A DNA stretch of 64,000 bases from Microglena sp. YARC (Eukaryota > Chlorophyta > Chlorophyceae > Chlamydomonadales > Chlamydomonadaceae). The notes beneath the pieces were generated by a model. That model searched no databases. It was not told the origin of the DNA and saw nothing but the letters and a program-made list of their open reading frames with translations. A program made the translations under genes and the position numbers. Location of the stretch: NCBI GenBank assembly GCA_022414725.1, contig CM039462.1:181142990-181206989 (forward strand), given 5' to 3'. This document shows positions 12,501 to 23,100 of this stretch, piece by piece (positions within the stretch are counted from its first letter, which is position 1; each line of letters starts with the position of its first letter).

Positions 12501-13268
12501 TTACATATTTCATGATCGTGGATACAGCGAAAATAGATTGCATATATGGGATGTGCGGTGAAAGCGCAAGAAATGGGCACCTGATGAGAACAATGAGCGC
12601 CCAGAATGGGCGCCTGATAAGAAGACGCTAGCCGATAGCCAGCTAGCGTCGGCATGCGCCAGGTAGCGATGGCTCGTGGGAATCCGTGTATGTCTCCATA
12701 TATATAGATGTGTGTATGTATGTATGTATGTATGTATGCATGCATGTGTGATTTTTTTGTGGTTGGCCCCAGTGCAAGCAAACGGGCTGGGGTACTATTT
12801 ATTTATGTGTGTGTGTGTGCATGCATGTTGAGTAGCCAACAGCCGTTCAGCTACTCTTGCGTGAGCCAGTACCTCATGTGCAGCAAACGACTCTAGCCAG
12901 GTCATACCAACAGGAGCACCTCAGGAATCACTCATATTTGATAGGCTTGCTTGCGCTGCTCACTGTGTCTGTCCTGCCTACTCCAATGTGCATAATTGCT
13001 TTGTAGGTGGCTGCCTTTGGGGGTGCTGCACTTCATGTGTACATCATATTTATTTTTTACATCACTGTTCTGCAGGTACGACATGATGATGGCTGCCTTT
13101 GGGGGTGCTGCATATCATGTCACCACTGCTGCAGAGCTGCAGCAGGTGCTAGCTAGAGCTTTCGCCGCTCGTCAGCCTGCCCTGGTGGATATTGCCCTGG
13201 ACCCCATGGCTGGAGTGGAGAGTGGCAACGTCCATGCCTTCAATGCACCAACCCCGTCCAAGTTGTAG
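1..13268 (+). CDS. HACL1: 2-hydroxyacyl-CoA lyase / oxalyl-CoA decarboxylase family, 5'-partial, seven exons
   Basis: This is a ThDP- and Mg-dependent lyase that cleaves 2-hydroxyacyl-CoAs to formyl-CoA and an aldehyde in peroxisomal alpha-oxidation; the sister activity is oxalyl-CoA decarboxylation. Exons by splice sites and reading frame: <1-76, 1263-1348, 5856-6302, 6887-7066, 8686-9069, 9870-10025, 13076-13268. All junctions are GT-AG and keep frame, giving 506 residues plus stop. I aligned it by eye to the human HACL1 family: SGPG and NCWP at the start, [33 protein letters not shown], the ThDP motif GDS-X24-NN, and AAFGG near the end. The C-terminus is SKL, a canonical PTS1 signal, so the site is inferred to be the peroxisome. 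About 80 N-terminal residues, including the catalytic Glu of the PYR domain, lie left of the window. The introns consist largely of tandem copies of exon edges. HACL versus oxalyl-CoA decarboxylase cannot be separated by eye. Confidence 0.92.
77..1262 (+). repeat. Intron 1: 115-bp tandem array made from the exon-2 acceptor edge
   Basis: Six near-identical 113-115 bp units begin at 88, 201, 316, 431, 546 and 661; degenerate ones follow near 815, 927 and 1195. Every unit contains a polypyrimidine-like stretch, CATGGTGCACAG and the first 8 bases of exon 2 (ATATCTGG or ATATCCGG). The copy at 971 carries about 40 bases of exon 2 before diverging. The short ORFs through the array are shadows. Confidence 0.9.
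1263..1348 (+). CDS. HACL1: HACL exon 2 in window
   Basis: Acceptor GCACAG|ATATCC, donor TGCAA|GTGAGT. It reads [19 protein letters not shown] and onward to KFC, with the last Lys codon split AA|G. GAFQE matches the human family. Phase 0 in, phase 2 out, so it joins the next exon in frame. Confidence 0.88.
1349..5855 (+). repeat. Intron 2: two-class tandem array made from the exon-3 acceptor edge
   Basis: From about 1560 to 4225 some 25 units of roughly 85-105 bp read TGTACCCATGTATGTATCTGC, then AAGCTGCCTTCCACCCAGAC, then an (A)AACAAAC tail. From about 4225 to 5855 about 11 longer units retain CCCAGGTATGCTGGCCAGGC plus the next 55-60 bases of exon 3, ending at CACTCAG. The short class is the long class with an internal deletion and AG changed to AT at the splice site. 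No gene lies here apart from exon-derived fragments. Confidence 0.9.
5856..6302 (+). CDS. HACL1: HACL exon 3 in window (central domain)
   Basis: Acceptor TACCCAG|GTATGC, donor CAACTG|GTGAGT. It begins with the third base of a Lys codon and ends with two bases of Trp. It encodes [39 protein letters not shown], a [15 protein letters not shown] segment and VVVVGARLN. This is the Rossmann-like central (TH3) domain that binds the ADP part of CoA in the family. Confidence 0.92.
6377..6520 (+). repeat. Intron 3: 144-bp copy of the 3' half of exon 3
   Basis: It duplicates 6160-6303 at roughly 88% identity and stays open in the coding frame. Most differences are third-position. The donor GTGAGT has become GGAGTG. 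It reads CIPDNHH where the exon reads CIPDSHH. A CA-rich stretch (6311-6360) separates it from the exon. Confidence 0.88.
6640..6886 (+). repeat. Intron 3: three decoy copies of the exon-4 acceptor edge
   Basis: CAG|GCAACTxCxCTTTGGxxAGCC occurs at about 6649, 6787 and 6837, each after a CCCTCCCCC pyrimidine tract, before the true exon at 6887. Each decoy keeps about 22-30 exon bases and then returns to CA-rich intron sequence. Confidence 0.87.
6887..7066 (+). CDS. HACL1: HACL exon 4 in window
   Basis: Acceptor CCCCAG|GCAACT, donor CAGAG|GTGGGT. It encodes [34 protein letters not shown] and ends VDTQ plus two bases of Arg. The family equivalent is HFGLPP, VKFIQVDI, VTLLGN. Confidence 0.9.
7115..7845 (+). 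repeat. Intron 4, left part: 4-5 copies of the exon-4 donor side
   Basis: Copies start near 7120, 7312, 7488, 7668 and 7786. Each begins at CCTAGCCC, keeps GCTGCTCTGACACTGGTG and continues through the exon end; most include the donor GAGGTGGGT. Spacing is 170-195 bp. The 7668 copy is interrupted by telomeric repeats. Confidence 0.88.
7743..7779 (+). repeat. Interstitial telomeric repeat (TTTAGGG/TTTTAGGG)
   Basis: Five telomere-type units, mixing 7-mers and 8-mers, lie inside an exon-4 copy. The same ~30-base exon segment (GCCGGTGCTGCCCTGGACCT and on) occurs on both sides. Both unit types are known in chlorophycean algae. Confidence 0.85.
7890..8685 (+). repeat. Intron 4, right part: 12 decoy copies of the exon-5 acceptor edge
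   Basis: The CAG|GTACCGCCCTTGGGTGACCG edge recurs about every 57 bp from 8006 to 8519, with outliers near 7895 and 8617, separated by CCACCCACCCACCCC and CACACA. The 8519 copy extends about 80 bases into exon 5 (to KKLAEPN) before diverging. Confidence 0.92.
8686..9069 (+). CDS. HACL1: HACL exon 5 in window (start of the ThDP/PP domain)
   Basis: Acceptor CACAGAG|GTACCG, donor GTCAG|GTAGGT. It encodes [54 protein letters not shown] and [16 protein letters not shown]. The GDS begins the GDG-X(24-27)-NN cofactor motif completed in the next exon. Confidence 0.93.
9110..9869 (+). repeat. Intron 5: partial exon-5 copy and four decoys of exon 6
   Basis: 9117-9185 copies an internal part of exon 5 (GGAATGGAGATAGAGACTAAG, then GGCGTAGGTCTCGGCTATG). 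Copies of the exon-6 edge CAG|GTACAAG lie at about 9332 (35 exon bases), 9452 (45 bases) and 9678 (about 115 bases). A copy at 9555 lacks the edge but keeps GGTGACAGGCGTGAG onward. Copy length increases toward the real exon. Confidence 0.88.
9870..10025 (+). CDS. HACL1: HACL exon 6 in window
   Basis: Acceptor CGCAG|ATACAAG, donor GAAGCAG|GTTAGT. It encodes [18 protein letters not shown], an Ala-rich linker and [10 protein letters not shown]. The NN completes the ThDP motif exactly 24 residues after GDS. The decoys carry AG|GT, but the exon used here has AG|AT, still giving Arg across the junction. The 9678 copy is less likely to be the exon because it lacks the segment after SSDP. Confidence 0.87.
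10270..10350 (+). repeat. tRNA-derived SINE fragment
   Basis: It has a B-box-like GCGGGTTCAATCAC preceded by a degenerate tRNA body with CGCCCGGCATAGCGC. Downstream and upstream A/T-rich sequence shows no acceptor pairing, so it is not a functional tRNA. The adjoining 10190-10260 segment recurs on the opposite strand near 34305-34365. Confidence 0.5.
10997..11190 (-). repeat. tRNA-derived SINE, full-length copy
   Basis: On the minus strand it starts GATGGCTCAATGGCAGAGC (A box), then GTTTCGAATCCCCACGGGTG (B box), then a tRNA-unrelated body ending CCAGGCGTTATCATTACC. The same structure occurs on the plus strand at 55681-55876. Confidence 0.75.
11067..11476. repeat. 204-bp tandem duplication spanning a SINE head and a second repeat family
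   Basis: 11067-11270 and 11271-11476 are nearly identical, both starting ACTACTTTACCTGG and ending GAAGCTATGTAAC. Each unit includes the SINE tRNA head and the adjoining element with TTTACTGCCGAAGATGGCTA. Confidence 0.88.
12170..12260 (-). repeat. tRNA-like repeat (degenerate)
   Basis: The minus strand reads CGGTGTACTCGGTATGATCG (A-box-like), then GCGTTCGAAACCTG (B-box-like). The anticodon and acceptor arms do not pair, so I treat it as a SINE remnant. Confidence 0.4.
12341..12470. repeat. Palindromic ATATGATATC element
   Basis: Two blocks of alternating GATATCATATGATATCATAT, about 45 bp each, flank a 45-bp GC-richer core (12388-12425). The blocks are self-complementary and complementary to each other, so the segment can fold as a long hairpin. 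Confidence 0.7.
13076..13268 (+). CDS. HACL1: HACL terminal exon with PTS1 (SKL)
   Basis: Acceptor CTGCAG|GTACGA. It encodes [15 protein letters not shown], then an alpha-helical [11 protein letters not shown] and [20 protein letters not shown], ending TPSKL and TAG. A GPGG/AFGG-type turn and an ALxDP ending are typical of the family C-terminus. Confidence 0.92.
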
Positions 13269-14560
13269 ATAGATCATTAACAACCCTGGACCCCATGGCC
13301 GGATTGGAGTCGATACGAATCTTCCATTGTTTAGTTGTTCACTGTCTCACTTGTTGTAGACTCTTGCAACGAACTGCGTAGCTTCGCCCAGATATTGCGA
13401 AGCATACCGTTATGTTACGACAGCCTGGAACCGTTGACTGTCGTATGTATCTGATGTGTCGCTGACAGTGTCGTAGGACCAACTGTCGCGTTCTGTGTTC
13501 CGCAGCGTGAAACCTAGAACCCTAAGTTCTAGAACCTTAGGCGGCACTACAAACACCGCCGCTACCTCTATAACATACATTTCCACCTCAATTATATTCG
13601 TCTCAATGAATACTTGCTAAGATCCGTATCGAGATAAATAGAGGTCTTCAGAAATTGTCCGTTGTAACTGTCCAACTGTTTACTTCTTTCTTGGCCTCCA
13701 TGCTGGTTCCTCGTACCTTTGCGTACTGTTAGTCATCCTTCAAGTCGTTCAGGTGTAGCATCGTGTTTCGATTTTGATGAATTGCTTTGAACTTGAATTT
13801 GAATTGTTTCGAATTTGATACTTGCCTCAATATTTTACTTCGACATGTCTTCGCACAGTGTAACCGTATTCACATAAAAACTGATTATGTCCGGTCGGAG
13901 TTATGTGTGTGGTATCCATCAAAACGAACCAAGCAGTTACAGTTTCCGAACAAGCAGATCTGGTCGCCCATGAGATGGGGTCAGAAGAAAAACTGTGTTA
14001 GTCCGATGTTTGTTTAATAATGATCGAATATAGTAATAGACTAATAGTGTATTACCACGACGAATTAGGTGGTGGTTCAAGCCAAGACATGGTTGCAGAA
14101 AGCTGCTAAACTTGAACTAGAACTTGGTTACATATCTTCAGCCAGCAAGTTGGCTGCTCGCTGTCTTTGCCAGTAAATATTTTTACAGGAAAAGCTGCTG
14201 TACGAATGGCTTATATAATGTGTTCCGGCTCACGCTATGGTGTCCTTAACTTCACGTCCTGTGAGTAACTGTATTACACGGATGTAACAATTTCAATTTC
14301 AATGTCCCGGCTCCGGTATTCCTGGTGAGTAATGTGCCAGTTCAGGTACGAATAGCAATTGCACTCCAGGTTTCATCTTGGAACTTCTGATACAATGGGT
14401 GATAACTTGACCTGGTTACACGTGGACTCGGTGCTGGACTCGGGATGTCAAAATGTACTTGATGTGTGAGTGCAGTCCAGGGGTACTCACTCTGGCCACA
14501 GTGACAGAACAGAATTCAACCAGCCCAGGCAAATAATTTGATGAGACGCGTGTGTGGTTG
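13269..14560. other. Intergenic, HACL 3' end to H3
   Basis: No gene is supported. 14107-14170 carries a dispersed repeat with CTTGAACTAGAACTTGGTTACAT followed by CAGCCAGCAAGTTGGCTGCT; relatives lie at 11218-11275 (inverted), 11555-11600, 35265-35335 and weakly at 61100-61160. Confidence 0.6.
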
Positions 14561-14568
14561 AGGAAGGT

Positions 14569-14584
14569 GGTGTTCAAAAACACC
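14569..14584 (-). terminator. Histone 3' hairpin of H3
   Basis: On the minus strand GGTGTTTTTGAACACC has a 6-bp stem and 4-base loop, 37 bases past the H3 stop. It is the replication-dependent histone mRNA 3' end signal of the green algal/animal type. Confidence 0.9.
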
Positions 14585-14620
14585 GTTTTTATTTTCATGA
14601 CTGAAGCCAGGCAGATTGAA

Positions 14621-15079
<459 letters not shown>

Positions 15080-15144
15080 TCAATCTAAAGGTTCGACAAT
15101 CCAGATTGGGTTTGAGGATAAGTTCCGGCGCAAAAAGAGAGGTG

Positions 15145-15195
15145 CGGATCAGCAGGATCGGCATCGGATCAGCAGGATTGACATCGGATCAGCAG
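15145..15195. promoter_or_regulatory. H3-H4 intergenic promoter: three CGGATCAGCAG elements at 20-bp steps
   Basis: CGGATCAGCAG begins at 15145, 15165 and 15185, exactly 20 bp apart. Its core resembles the plant histone octamer CGCGGATC. The same element is in the other two histone intergenic regions of the window. H4 has a TATAAA at 15249-15254. Confidence 0.75.
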
Positions 15196-15213
15196 TTGCG
15201 CAAGGGAAGTTGA

Positions 15214-15639
<426 letters not shown>

Positions 15640-15682
15640 TCAAGCCCAGTAACACGCAGCACATGTCTGCACCCCAACAATC

Positions 15683-15698
15683 GGTGTTTTTGAACACC
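15683..15698 (+). terminator. Histone 3' hairpin of H4 (pair 1)
   Basis: GGTGTTTTTGAACACC, 44 bases past the stop codon; 6-bp stem, 4-base loop. Confidence 0.9.
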
Positions 15699-15699
15699 A

Positions 15700-17240
15700 C
15701 CATCAATTATATGAATGCACCTTTCCCCATGGCTGGTACCGATCTGCCCAGGTTGCCCTGTCCTGGACTCCTTGACCCCTTGTCCCCTTACTCCATTGGA
15801 CCTGAAATATAACAGTGGTAGGTCCGCCATATGCCGGCGTTGGCCACGATGTTCGATACACATTGGTCGGATAGGGCGATGCCCTCTTCCTCGATTTGAG
15901 TGTTTGCTTGTGAATGATTAATTTTTACATCTTGTGATCTTTGAGCTGAAATTAAAACCTGTAGCTGCGCTATTGTGTATATGGTCGGATCATGCAATGG
16001 GTGAACGCTTGGATACAAATACATCTGCATGCGATAGATGGGCGGATCAATGATCATACGATGGGTGAATGCTTGGGTATAAACATTTAAATACGTTTGC
16101 AAACGCATACAATGGATTCCCTATACTTCCTGCATGTTCAAAAATGCGATGATAATAGCAAAATTAAAGTATCACTGTAGCACGAACTCAGGGCCTCCCT
16201 CGGTAAAACGAACGTTTGGGATTCAGTTCATCAGTCCCTTTTCTTTTTAGCCCCTACGGATATGATGCCTGGACAATTCTCTTCAGCCTATTTGGCTACC
16301 TCTGGACTGTAACAACATACACGAACAAGCATGTGATGGGGGGGGGAAGTCCCTTATCTTCACACCAGGCCGGCGGCTTGGTTGACACAACTAGTACTCA
16401 CATCGGCTTAGGTGACACAACCAGAACAGATAGGCTCACATTATTGGTCCATCCTTCCCTGTCATAGGTACCTTGATACTTGGATGCTTTGTCCTACGCC
16501 CCCGCTGGTTCATTCTTCGTTGTCATAGGTATCCTAATTCCTGGAGGCTTTGTCCTACGCCCCCTCTGGTTCATCCCTCTCTGCCATAGGTTAGTGGGGA
16601 CGTGGGTCGGGGACGTGGGGACGTGGTGGCTCTCCGCTTCGTAGTAGCGCCGTATCCACTATAACCCTGAATTGTAAATTTGAACCCCATGTCATGCCAG
16701 TTCAAGTGAGTGATCGCTTAATTGCTGATACTAGAATTGTGTTTGCTGCCGAGAGACATTTGCCTGGCGCTAGTGCTAGCATCTAATTCGATCACGCGCT
16801 GTGTCTGGTAACAATTTTTCTGGCCTTCGGAGGTCTTGTGGTTTGGCAAACACCTCTCCATTTCGCGCGATGAAGAAGGCCATGGCCGAGCTCACTCGTG
16901 GACCGCTAAATTATTTCGCAAATTGGCATCTGCAGTTGGCAGTCCCGACATGCCCCTCCTTGCTATAATATGATGCTATAAAACAGACCATGCTAAACCC
17001 TCTGCTATAAACTTTCGGCGCAAACTATTACTTGCAGAGCTGCTGTTTTCCTCCTTCCATCCCCCTTCTTTATCATGCCTTTCGAAGCAAGCAGTCAGTA
17101 CTAATGTCATGTAAGGGCTAGCAGAAGCGAGGCCAACGAGTCTGCTGTCCTCAGACAGTTATGGAAGGGTAAGACTGTTCCACCTCTGAATGTAAACAGC
17201 TGCTCAATGTTTACAAGCGCACTCTCTATCATGCTCCATG
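15700..17240. other. Intergenic with a dispersed element and a three-unit repeat
   Basis: 16178-16320 is a copy of a dispersed element: GAACTCAGGGCC, then GTTTGGGATTCAGTTCATCAG, then CAGCCTATTTGGCTACCTCT and GGACTGTAACAA. 16440-16595 has an ~80-bp unit (TTTGTCCTACGCCCCCxCTGG) in two to three copies. No gene seen. Confidence 0.6.
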
Positions 17241-18230
17241 CACGCTAAATGTGTGCAGTTTCTACCGACACATTAGGCCAACCTACGACACATCTTGTTT
17301 GATTGAGTTAGCGGAGCGTACTGGGCGCGGGGATGAGCATGTGGATAATGTGGCATATCACAACTGCGATATTGGTGCTGTTCTGTTATTGCGTGAGGAA
17401 ATGGCGCGACAAGCCAACGTTGCCTCTTCCTCTGCCTTTTAGCTTTTGCTACCCTTGGGGCTATCTATCTCGACTTTGTATAACGCTGAGATGCTTGAGG
17501 GCAGACCTCACGTTTCTTGTGGCTCGATATCCCAGAAAAGGCATTGTCTAAAATATCTGTGTCGTACCTCGCTGTTTCTGCTGTTTCTGCTGCTGCCGCT
17601 TCTGCTCTTGCTTCTGCAACTAGCCCGAGCTTGGTTCGGGATTGTCTTCATCGTGCTTGTACTAACTTCGTTTGGCTCCACAATCTGTTTCACGAGTCAA
17701 TTGATCGCATCCCTGTGCTCATGCATTCGCTCCTTCCCTCAGGTTCCAGAACCGTTTGCTAGCGATTTCTGAGAGATGTCCACCTGCGCTGCTCTCAAGG
17801 GACACCTGGTAAGATCATAGCTTCTTATGAGTGGCATGCAGGTTTCTGAGCTGCCCAATGACAAGAGCATGAGCTTTGCAAGCTTTGAACTAAAACAACA
17901 CAAGCTTTGCCTATAGGCAGCAGCATCAGTATCAGCACAAGTAGGCTTCCACAGCAGCATGGGCTTTCTGGGTCATTCCCTCACAAAGGCCGGTATCCAG
18001 CGCAGACCACAAGACCAGACAACATAGCACTGCTGCTGCTGCTGCTGTGTGGATGTGTGGTGGATACATGAATTGTGGTGTGTGGATTGATGCTTGGGTA
18101 GTTTGGATTGGTGATAAAGTTGGGTTGGGTGGGTGGTGAGAAGTGGCGGTGCAGAAGAAACCAAACTGGTGATAATTCTGTCCGATACTGCCCCAGCGGA
18201 TGCCAAACTTGTATCCTCTCTCTTGTGTGT
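17241..18230. other. Unassigned region left of the assembly gap
   Basis: A short open frame at 17251-17442 follows a possible acceptor (GTGTGCAG) and encodes a polar peptide containing CLIELAERTGRGDEHVDNVA. I recognise no family. The rest, including a CTGCTT-rich stretch near 17580, shows no convincing gene. Confidence 0.35.
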
Positions 18231-19230
18231 NNNNNNNNNNNNNNNNNNNNNNNNNNNNNNNNNNNNNNNNNNNNNNNNNNNNNNNNNNNNNNNNNNNNNN
18301 NNNNNNNNNNNNNNNNNNNNNNNNNNNNNNNNNNNNNNNNNNNNNNNNNNNNNNNNNNNNNNNNNNNNNNNNNNNNNNNNNNNNNNNNNNNNNNNNNNNN
18401 NNNNNNNNNNNNNNNNNNNNNNNNNNNNNNNNNNNNNNNNNNNNNNNNNNNNNNNNNNNNNNNNNNNNNNNNNNNNNNNNNNNNNNNNNNNNNNNNNNNN
18501 NNNNNNNNNNNNNNNNNNNNNNNNNNNNNNNNNNNNNNNNNNNNNNNNNNNNNNNNNNNNNNNNNNNNNNNNNNNNNNNNNNNNNNNNNNNNNNNNNNNN
18601 NNNNNNNNNNNNNNNNNNNNNNNNNNNNNNNNNNNNNNNNNNNNNNNNNNNNNNNNNNNNNNNNNNNNNNNNNNNNNNNNNNNNNNNNNNNNNNNNNNNN
18701 NNNNNNNNNNNNNNNNNNNNNNNNNNNNNNNNNNNNNNNNNNNNNNNNNNNNNNNNNNNNNNNNNNNNNNNNNNNNNNNNNNNNNNNNNNNNNNNNNNNN
18801 NNNNNNNNNNNNNNNNNNNNNNNNNNNNNNNNNNNNNNNNNNNNNNNNNNNNNNNNNNNNNNNNNNNNNNNNNNNNNNNNNNNNNNNNNNNNNNNNNNNN
18901 NNNNNNNNNNNNNNNNNNNNNNNNNNNNNNNNNNNNNNNNNNNNNNNNNNNNNNNNNNNNNNNNNNNNNNNNNNNNNNNNNNNNNNNNNNNNNNNNNNNN
19001 NNNNNNNNNNNNNNNNNNNNNNNNNNNNNNNNNNNNNNNNNNNNNNNNNNNNNNNNNNNNNNNNNNNNNNNNNNNNNNNNNNNNNNNNNNNNNNNNNNNN
19101 NNNNNNNNNNNNNNNNNNNNNNNNNNNNNNNNNNNNNNNNNNNNNNNNNNNNNNNNNNNNNNNNNNNNNNNNNNNNNNNNNNNNNNNNNNNNNNNNNNNN
19201 NNNNNNNNNNNNNNNNNNNNNNNNNNNNNN
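18231..19230. other. Assembly gap (1000 N)
   Basis: Exactly 1000 unknown bases, likely a fixed-size gap placed where the following minisatellite could not be assembled. Long frames crossing it are meaningless. Confidence 1.
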
Positions 19231-22200
19231 CCCAATCGACGGGGCACCGGGCGCGAGACAGAATGCTCCAAAAAACCCACTAGAAGCCCCCCCCCACCCC
19301 CCTCCCCTTCTCTCTCCCCACCCACATCAACCACCACTCCACTCCACACCACCACGACAGACAACGGCAATGCCAATGATTTTCATGCCCAAGTCGACGG
19401 GAGAATGCTTCACGTAGCCCCCCCCCACACCCCCTCTCCCCCTCTCTCCCCACCCCACATCAACCACCTCCACTCCCCAACAAACCCCACGATTAGACAA
19501 CGGCATGCCCAAGGATTCTTGCCCAAGTCGACGGCAGAGAATGCTCACTAGCCACCCCCCCACCCCCCCTCCTCCCCATCCTCTTCCCCCACCCACATCA
19601 CACCCACTCCACTCCCACCCCACACGAACACAACGGCCCAATGGGCCCAACGTCGATCATGCCCAAGTGACGGGAGATATGCTCACTAGCCCCCCCCCCC
19701 ACCCCCCCTCTCCCCTCCTCTCTCCCCACCCCACATCACCACCACTCCACTCCCACACCACCACGACAGACAACGGCAATGCCCCAAGTGATTCATGCCC
19801 AAGTCGCCACGGCGTGAGAGAGAATGCTCAGTAGCCCCCCCCACCCCCCCTCTCTCCCTCCTCTCTTGTCCCCACCCCACATCACCACCACTCCACTCCC
19901 CACGCACACCACGATAGACAACGGCAATGCCCAAGTGATTCATGCCCAAGTTGACAGAGAATGCTCACTAGCCCCTCCCCCCACCCCCCTCCCCCTCCTC
20001 TCTCCCACCCCTCACATCACTCCCTCCCCCACTCCACCCGATAGACAACGAAGCAAAATGCCCAGATGCCCAAGTATGAACGGGAGAATGCTCAAACACC
20101 CACATGCCCAAGTCGACGAGAACATGACTCCACTAGCCCCCCCCCACCCCCTCTCTCCCCTCCTCTCTCCCCACCCCACATCACTACCACTCCACTCCCC
20201 ACACCACCCACGATAGACAACGGCAATGCCCAAGCTGATTCCATGACCCAAGTCGACGCAGAGAATATTGCTCACTAGCCCCCCCCCACCCCCCTCTCCC
20301 CTCCTCTCTCCCACCCCACATTCACCACACTCCACTCCCACACCACCACGACAGACAACAGGCAATGCCCGAATGATTCGGATGCCCAAGCAGACGGCCG
20401 AGAATGCATCTTTACCCCCCCCCACCCACCCTCCCACTCACCTCTCTCCCCACCCCGCATCACCACCACTCCACTCCCACACACCACTACGACAGACAAC
20501 GGGCAATGCCCAAGTGATTCATGCCCAAGTTGACGGGGAGAATGCCCACTAGCCCCCCCCACCCCCCCTCTCCCCCTCCTCTCCTCCCACCCCACATCAA
20601 CCACCACTCCACTCCCAACCACCACGACAGACAACCATATGGCAATGCCCAAGTGATTCATGCCCCAAGTCGACGGGAGAGCTCACTCCGTTAAGCCCCC
20701 CCCCCACCCCCCCTCTCCCGTCCTCTCTCCCCCACCCCAACATCACTACCCACTTTCCACTCCACACCCACCACGATAGACAACAGGACGGCAATGTCCC
20801 AGATTCATGCCAAGTCGACGAGAATGCTCACTAGTCCCCCACCCCCCTCTCCCCTCCTCTCTTCCCCACCCACATCACCACCACTCCCATCCCCCACACC
20901 ACCACGGACAACAACGGCCACCAATGCCCAATGATTCATGCCAATTGACGAAGAAATGCTCACTAGCCCCTCCCCACCCCCTCTCTCCCGCTCCATCTCT
21001 CCCCACCCCACATCCACCACCACTCCACTCCCACACACACCAGCGATAGACAACGGCCCAAATTGCCAAAGTGAATTCATGCCCAAGTCGACCGGGAGAA
21101 TGGCTCACTAGCCCCCCACACCCCCCTCTCCCCTCCTCTCTCCCCACCCTCACAATTCACCACCACTCCACTCCCACACCACCACGACAGACCACAGCAA
21201 TGCCCAAGTGATTCATGCCCAAGTCGACGGGAGAATACTCACCAGGCCCCCCCTACCCCCCCTCCCTCCTCTCTCCCACACCCCACATCACCACACTTCC
21301 ACTCCCACACCCCACGACAGATCGGCATGCCCATGTGATTCAATGCCAGTTGACCGGGAGATGCTCAACTAAGCCCTTCTCCTCCTACAAATCCTACTAC
21401 TTCCACTCCACACCACCGACAGACAACGGCGCATTGCCCAAGTGATTCATGCCCAAGTCGAGGGAGATTGCTCACTAGCCCCCCCCCACCCCCCCTCTCC
21501 CCTCCTCCTCCCCACCCCACATCACCAAACCACTCCACTCCCCACACCACCACGACAAGACCCCAATGCCCAAGTGATTCATGCCCAAGTCCAACGGCCG
21601 AGAATGCTTACAGCCCCCCCCACCCCCTCTCCTCCTCTCTCTCCCCACCCCACATCACCACCACTCCACTCCACACCACCACGACAGACAACGGCAAATG
21701 CCCAATGATTCATGCCCAAGTCGACGGGAGAATGCCTCTACTAGCCCCCCCCCACCCCCCTCCCCCTCCTCTCCCACCCCACCCTATTTTCACATCACCA
21801 CCACTCCACTCCCACACCACCACGACAGACAACGGGCAATGCCAAGTGATTCATGCCCAAGTCGACGGCTGAGAATGCTCCACTAGCCCCCCCCCCCCCC
21901 TCCCCTCCTCTCTCCCCACCCCACTCACCACCACTCCACTCCCACACCACCACGACAGACCAACGGCCAATGCCCAAGTGATTCATGGCCCAAGTCGACG
22001 GGAGAATGCTCAACTAGCCCCCCCCCACCCCCCCTCTTCCCCTCTCTCCCTCTCTCCCCACCCCACGATCACCACCGACTCCCCACTCCCACACCACCAC
22101 GAAGACAACGGCAATGCCCAAGTGATTCATGCCCAAGTGACGGGAGAATGCTCACTAGCCCCCCCCACCCCCCCTCTCCCCTCCCTCTCTCCCACCCCAC

Positions 22201-22800
22201 ATCACCACCACTCCACTCCCACACCACCACGACAGACAACGGCAAAATGCCGCAAGTGATTCATGCCCAAGTTGACGGGAGAATGCTCACTAGCCTTCCC
22301 CCACCCCCCCTCTCCCCTCTCTCCCCACCCCCCTCACCCACCAAATCCCCACCCCACGACAGACAACGGCACATCCTCAAGTGGATTCATCACGGAGAAT
22401 GCTCACACCTTCCCCCACCCCCCCCTCCCCTCCTTCTTCCCCACCCCACATCCACCCCACTCCACTCCCACACCACCACGACAGACAACGCAAGCCCAAG
22501 TGATTCATGACGGGAGAATGCTCACTAGCCCCCCCCACCCCCCCTCCCCTCCTCTATCCCCCCACCCTACATCAACACCACTCCACTCCCACACCACCAC
22601 GACAAACTACGGCAATGCCCAAGTCATTCATGCCCAAGTGATTCATGACGGGAGAATGCCTCACTAGCCCCCCCCACCCCCCTCTCCCCTCCTCTCTCCC
22701 CACCCTACATCACCACCACTCCACTCCCACACCACCACGACAGACAACGCAATGCCCAGTCATTCATGCCAAGTCGACAAGGAGAGTGCTCACTAGCCCA
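19231..22800. repeat. C-rich 120-135 bp minisatellite (about 28 units)
   Basis: Unit: a C/T tract (CCCCCCACCCCCCCTCTCCC), then CACCACCACTCCACTCCCAC, CACGACAGACAACGGCAATG, CCCAAGTGATTCATGCCCAA and GTCGACGGGAGAATGCTCAC. Units vary by small indels. The array abuts the gap, so true size is unknown. I found no exon of which the unit is an evident copy, although the last unit runs into the intron ahead of the exon at 23101. Confidence 0.9.
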
Positions 22801-23100
22801 GCCCCGCCCCACCCCACCAATCAACCCCCACCCAACCCAAACCCAACCCTGCCTCCCTACCCAACCCACATCACCACCACTAATGATGTATTCCCGCGGT
22901 TTTGAACAGGCAGTGGGCGTTTGGGTTGGGATGGGGTGCGTTGGGTAGGGTTGGATCGGTGGGGGGGTTTATCTGGTTGTCTATTTGCCCGCCTGCCTTC
23001 CTGCATGCCTTCTTGTCTGCCTGTCTATCTTCTATCTGTCTATCAGACTGTCTTTCTTTCTCTCATTCCTACTAATGGAGTTTCCCCTGGTTTGGAACAG

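Larger units (their letters stand above)
10026..13075 (+). other. Intron 6 of HACL (3 kb) hosting SINEs, palindromes and microsatellites
   Basis: It contains a ~30-bp GTGTGGCACGGGCTTGTCGTGG minisatellite (10035-10145), several tRNA-derived repeats, a C-rich stretch (11680-12120), an ATATGATATC palindrome block (12341-12470), TGTA microsatellite (12706-12750) and a short decoy of exon 7 at about 13003-13040. I see no independent gene. Confidence 0.75.

Noticed and set aside
17973..19551. Frames of 390-470 codons
   Set aside because: They consist almost entirely of unknown bases across the assembly gap.
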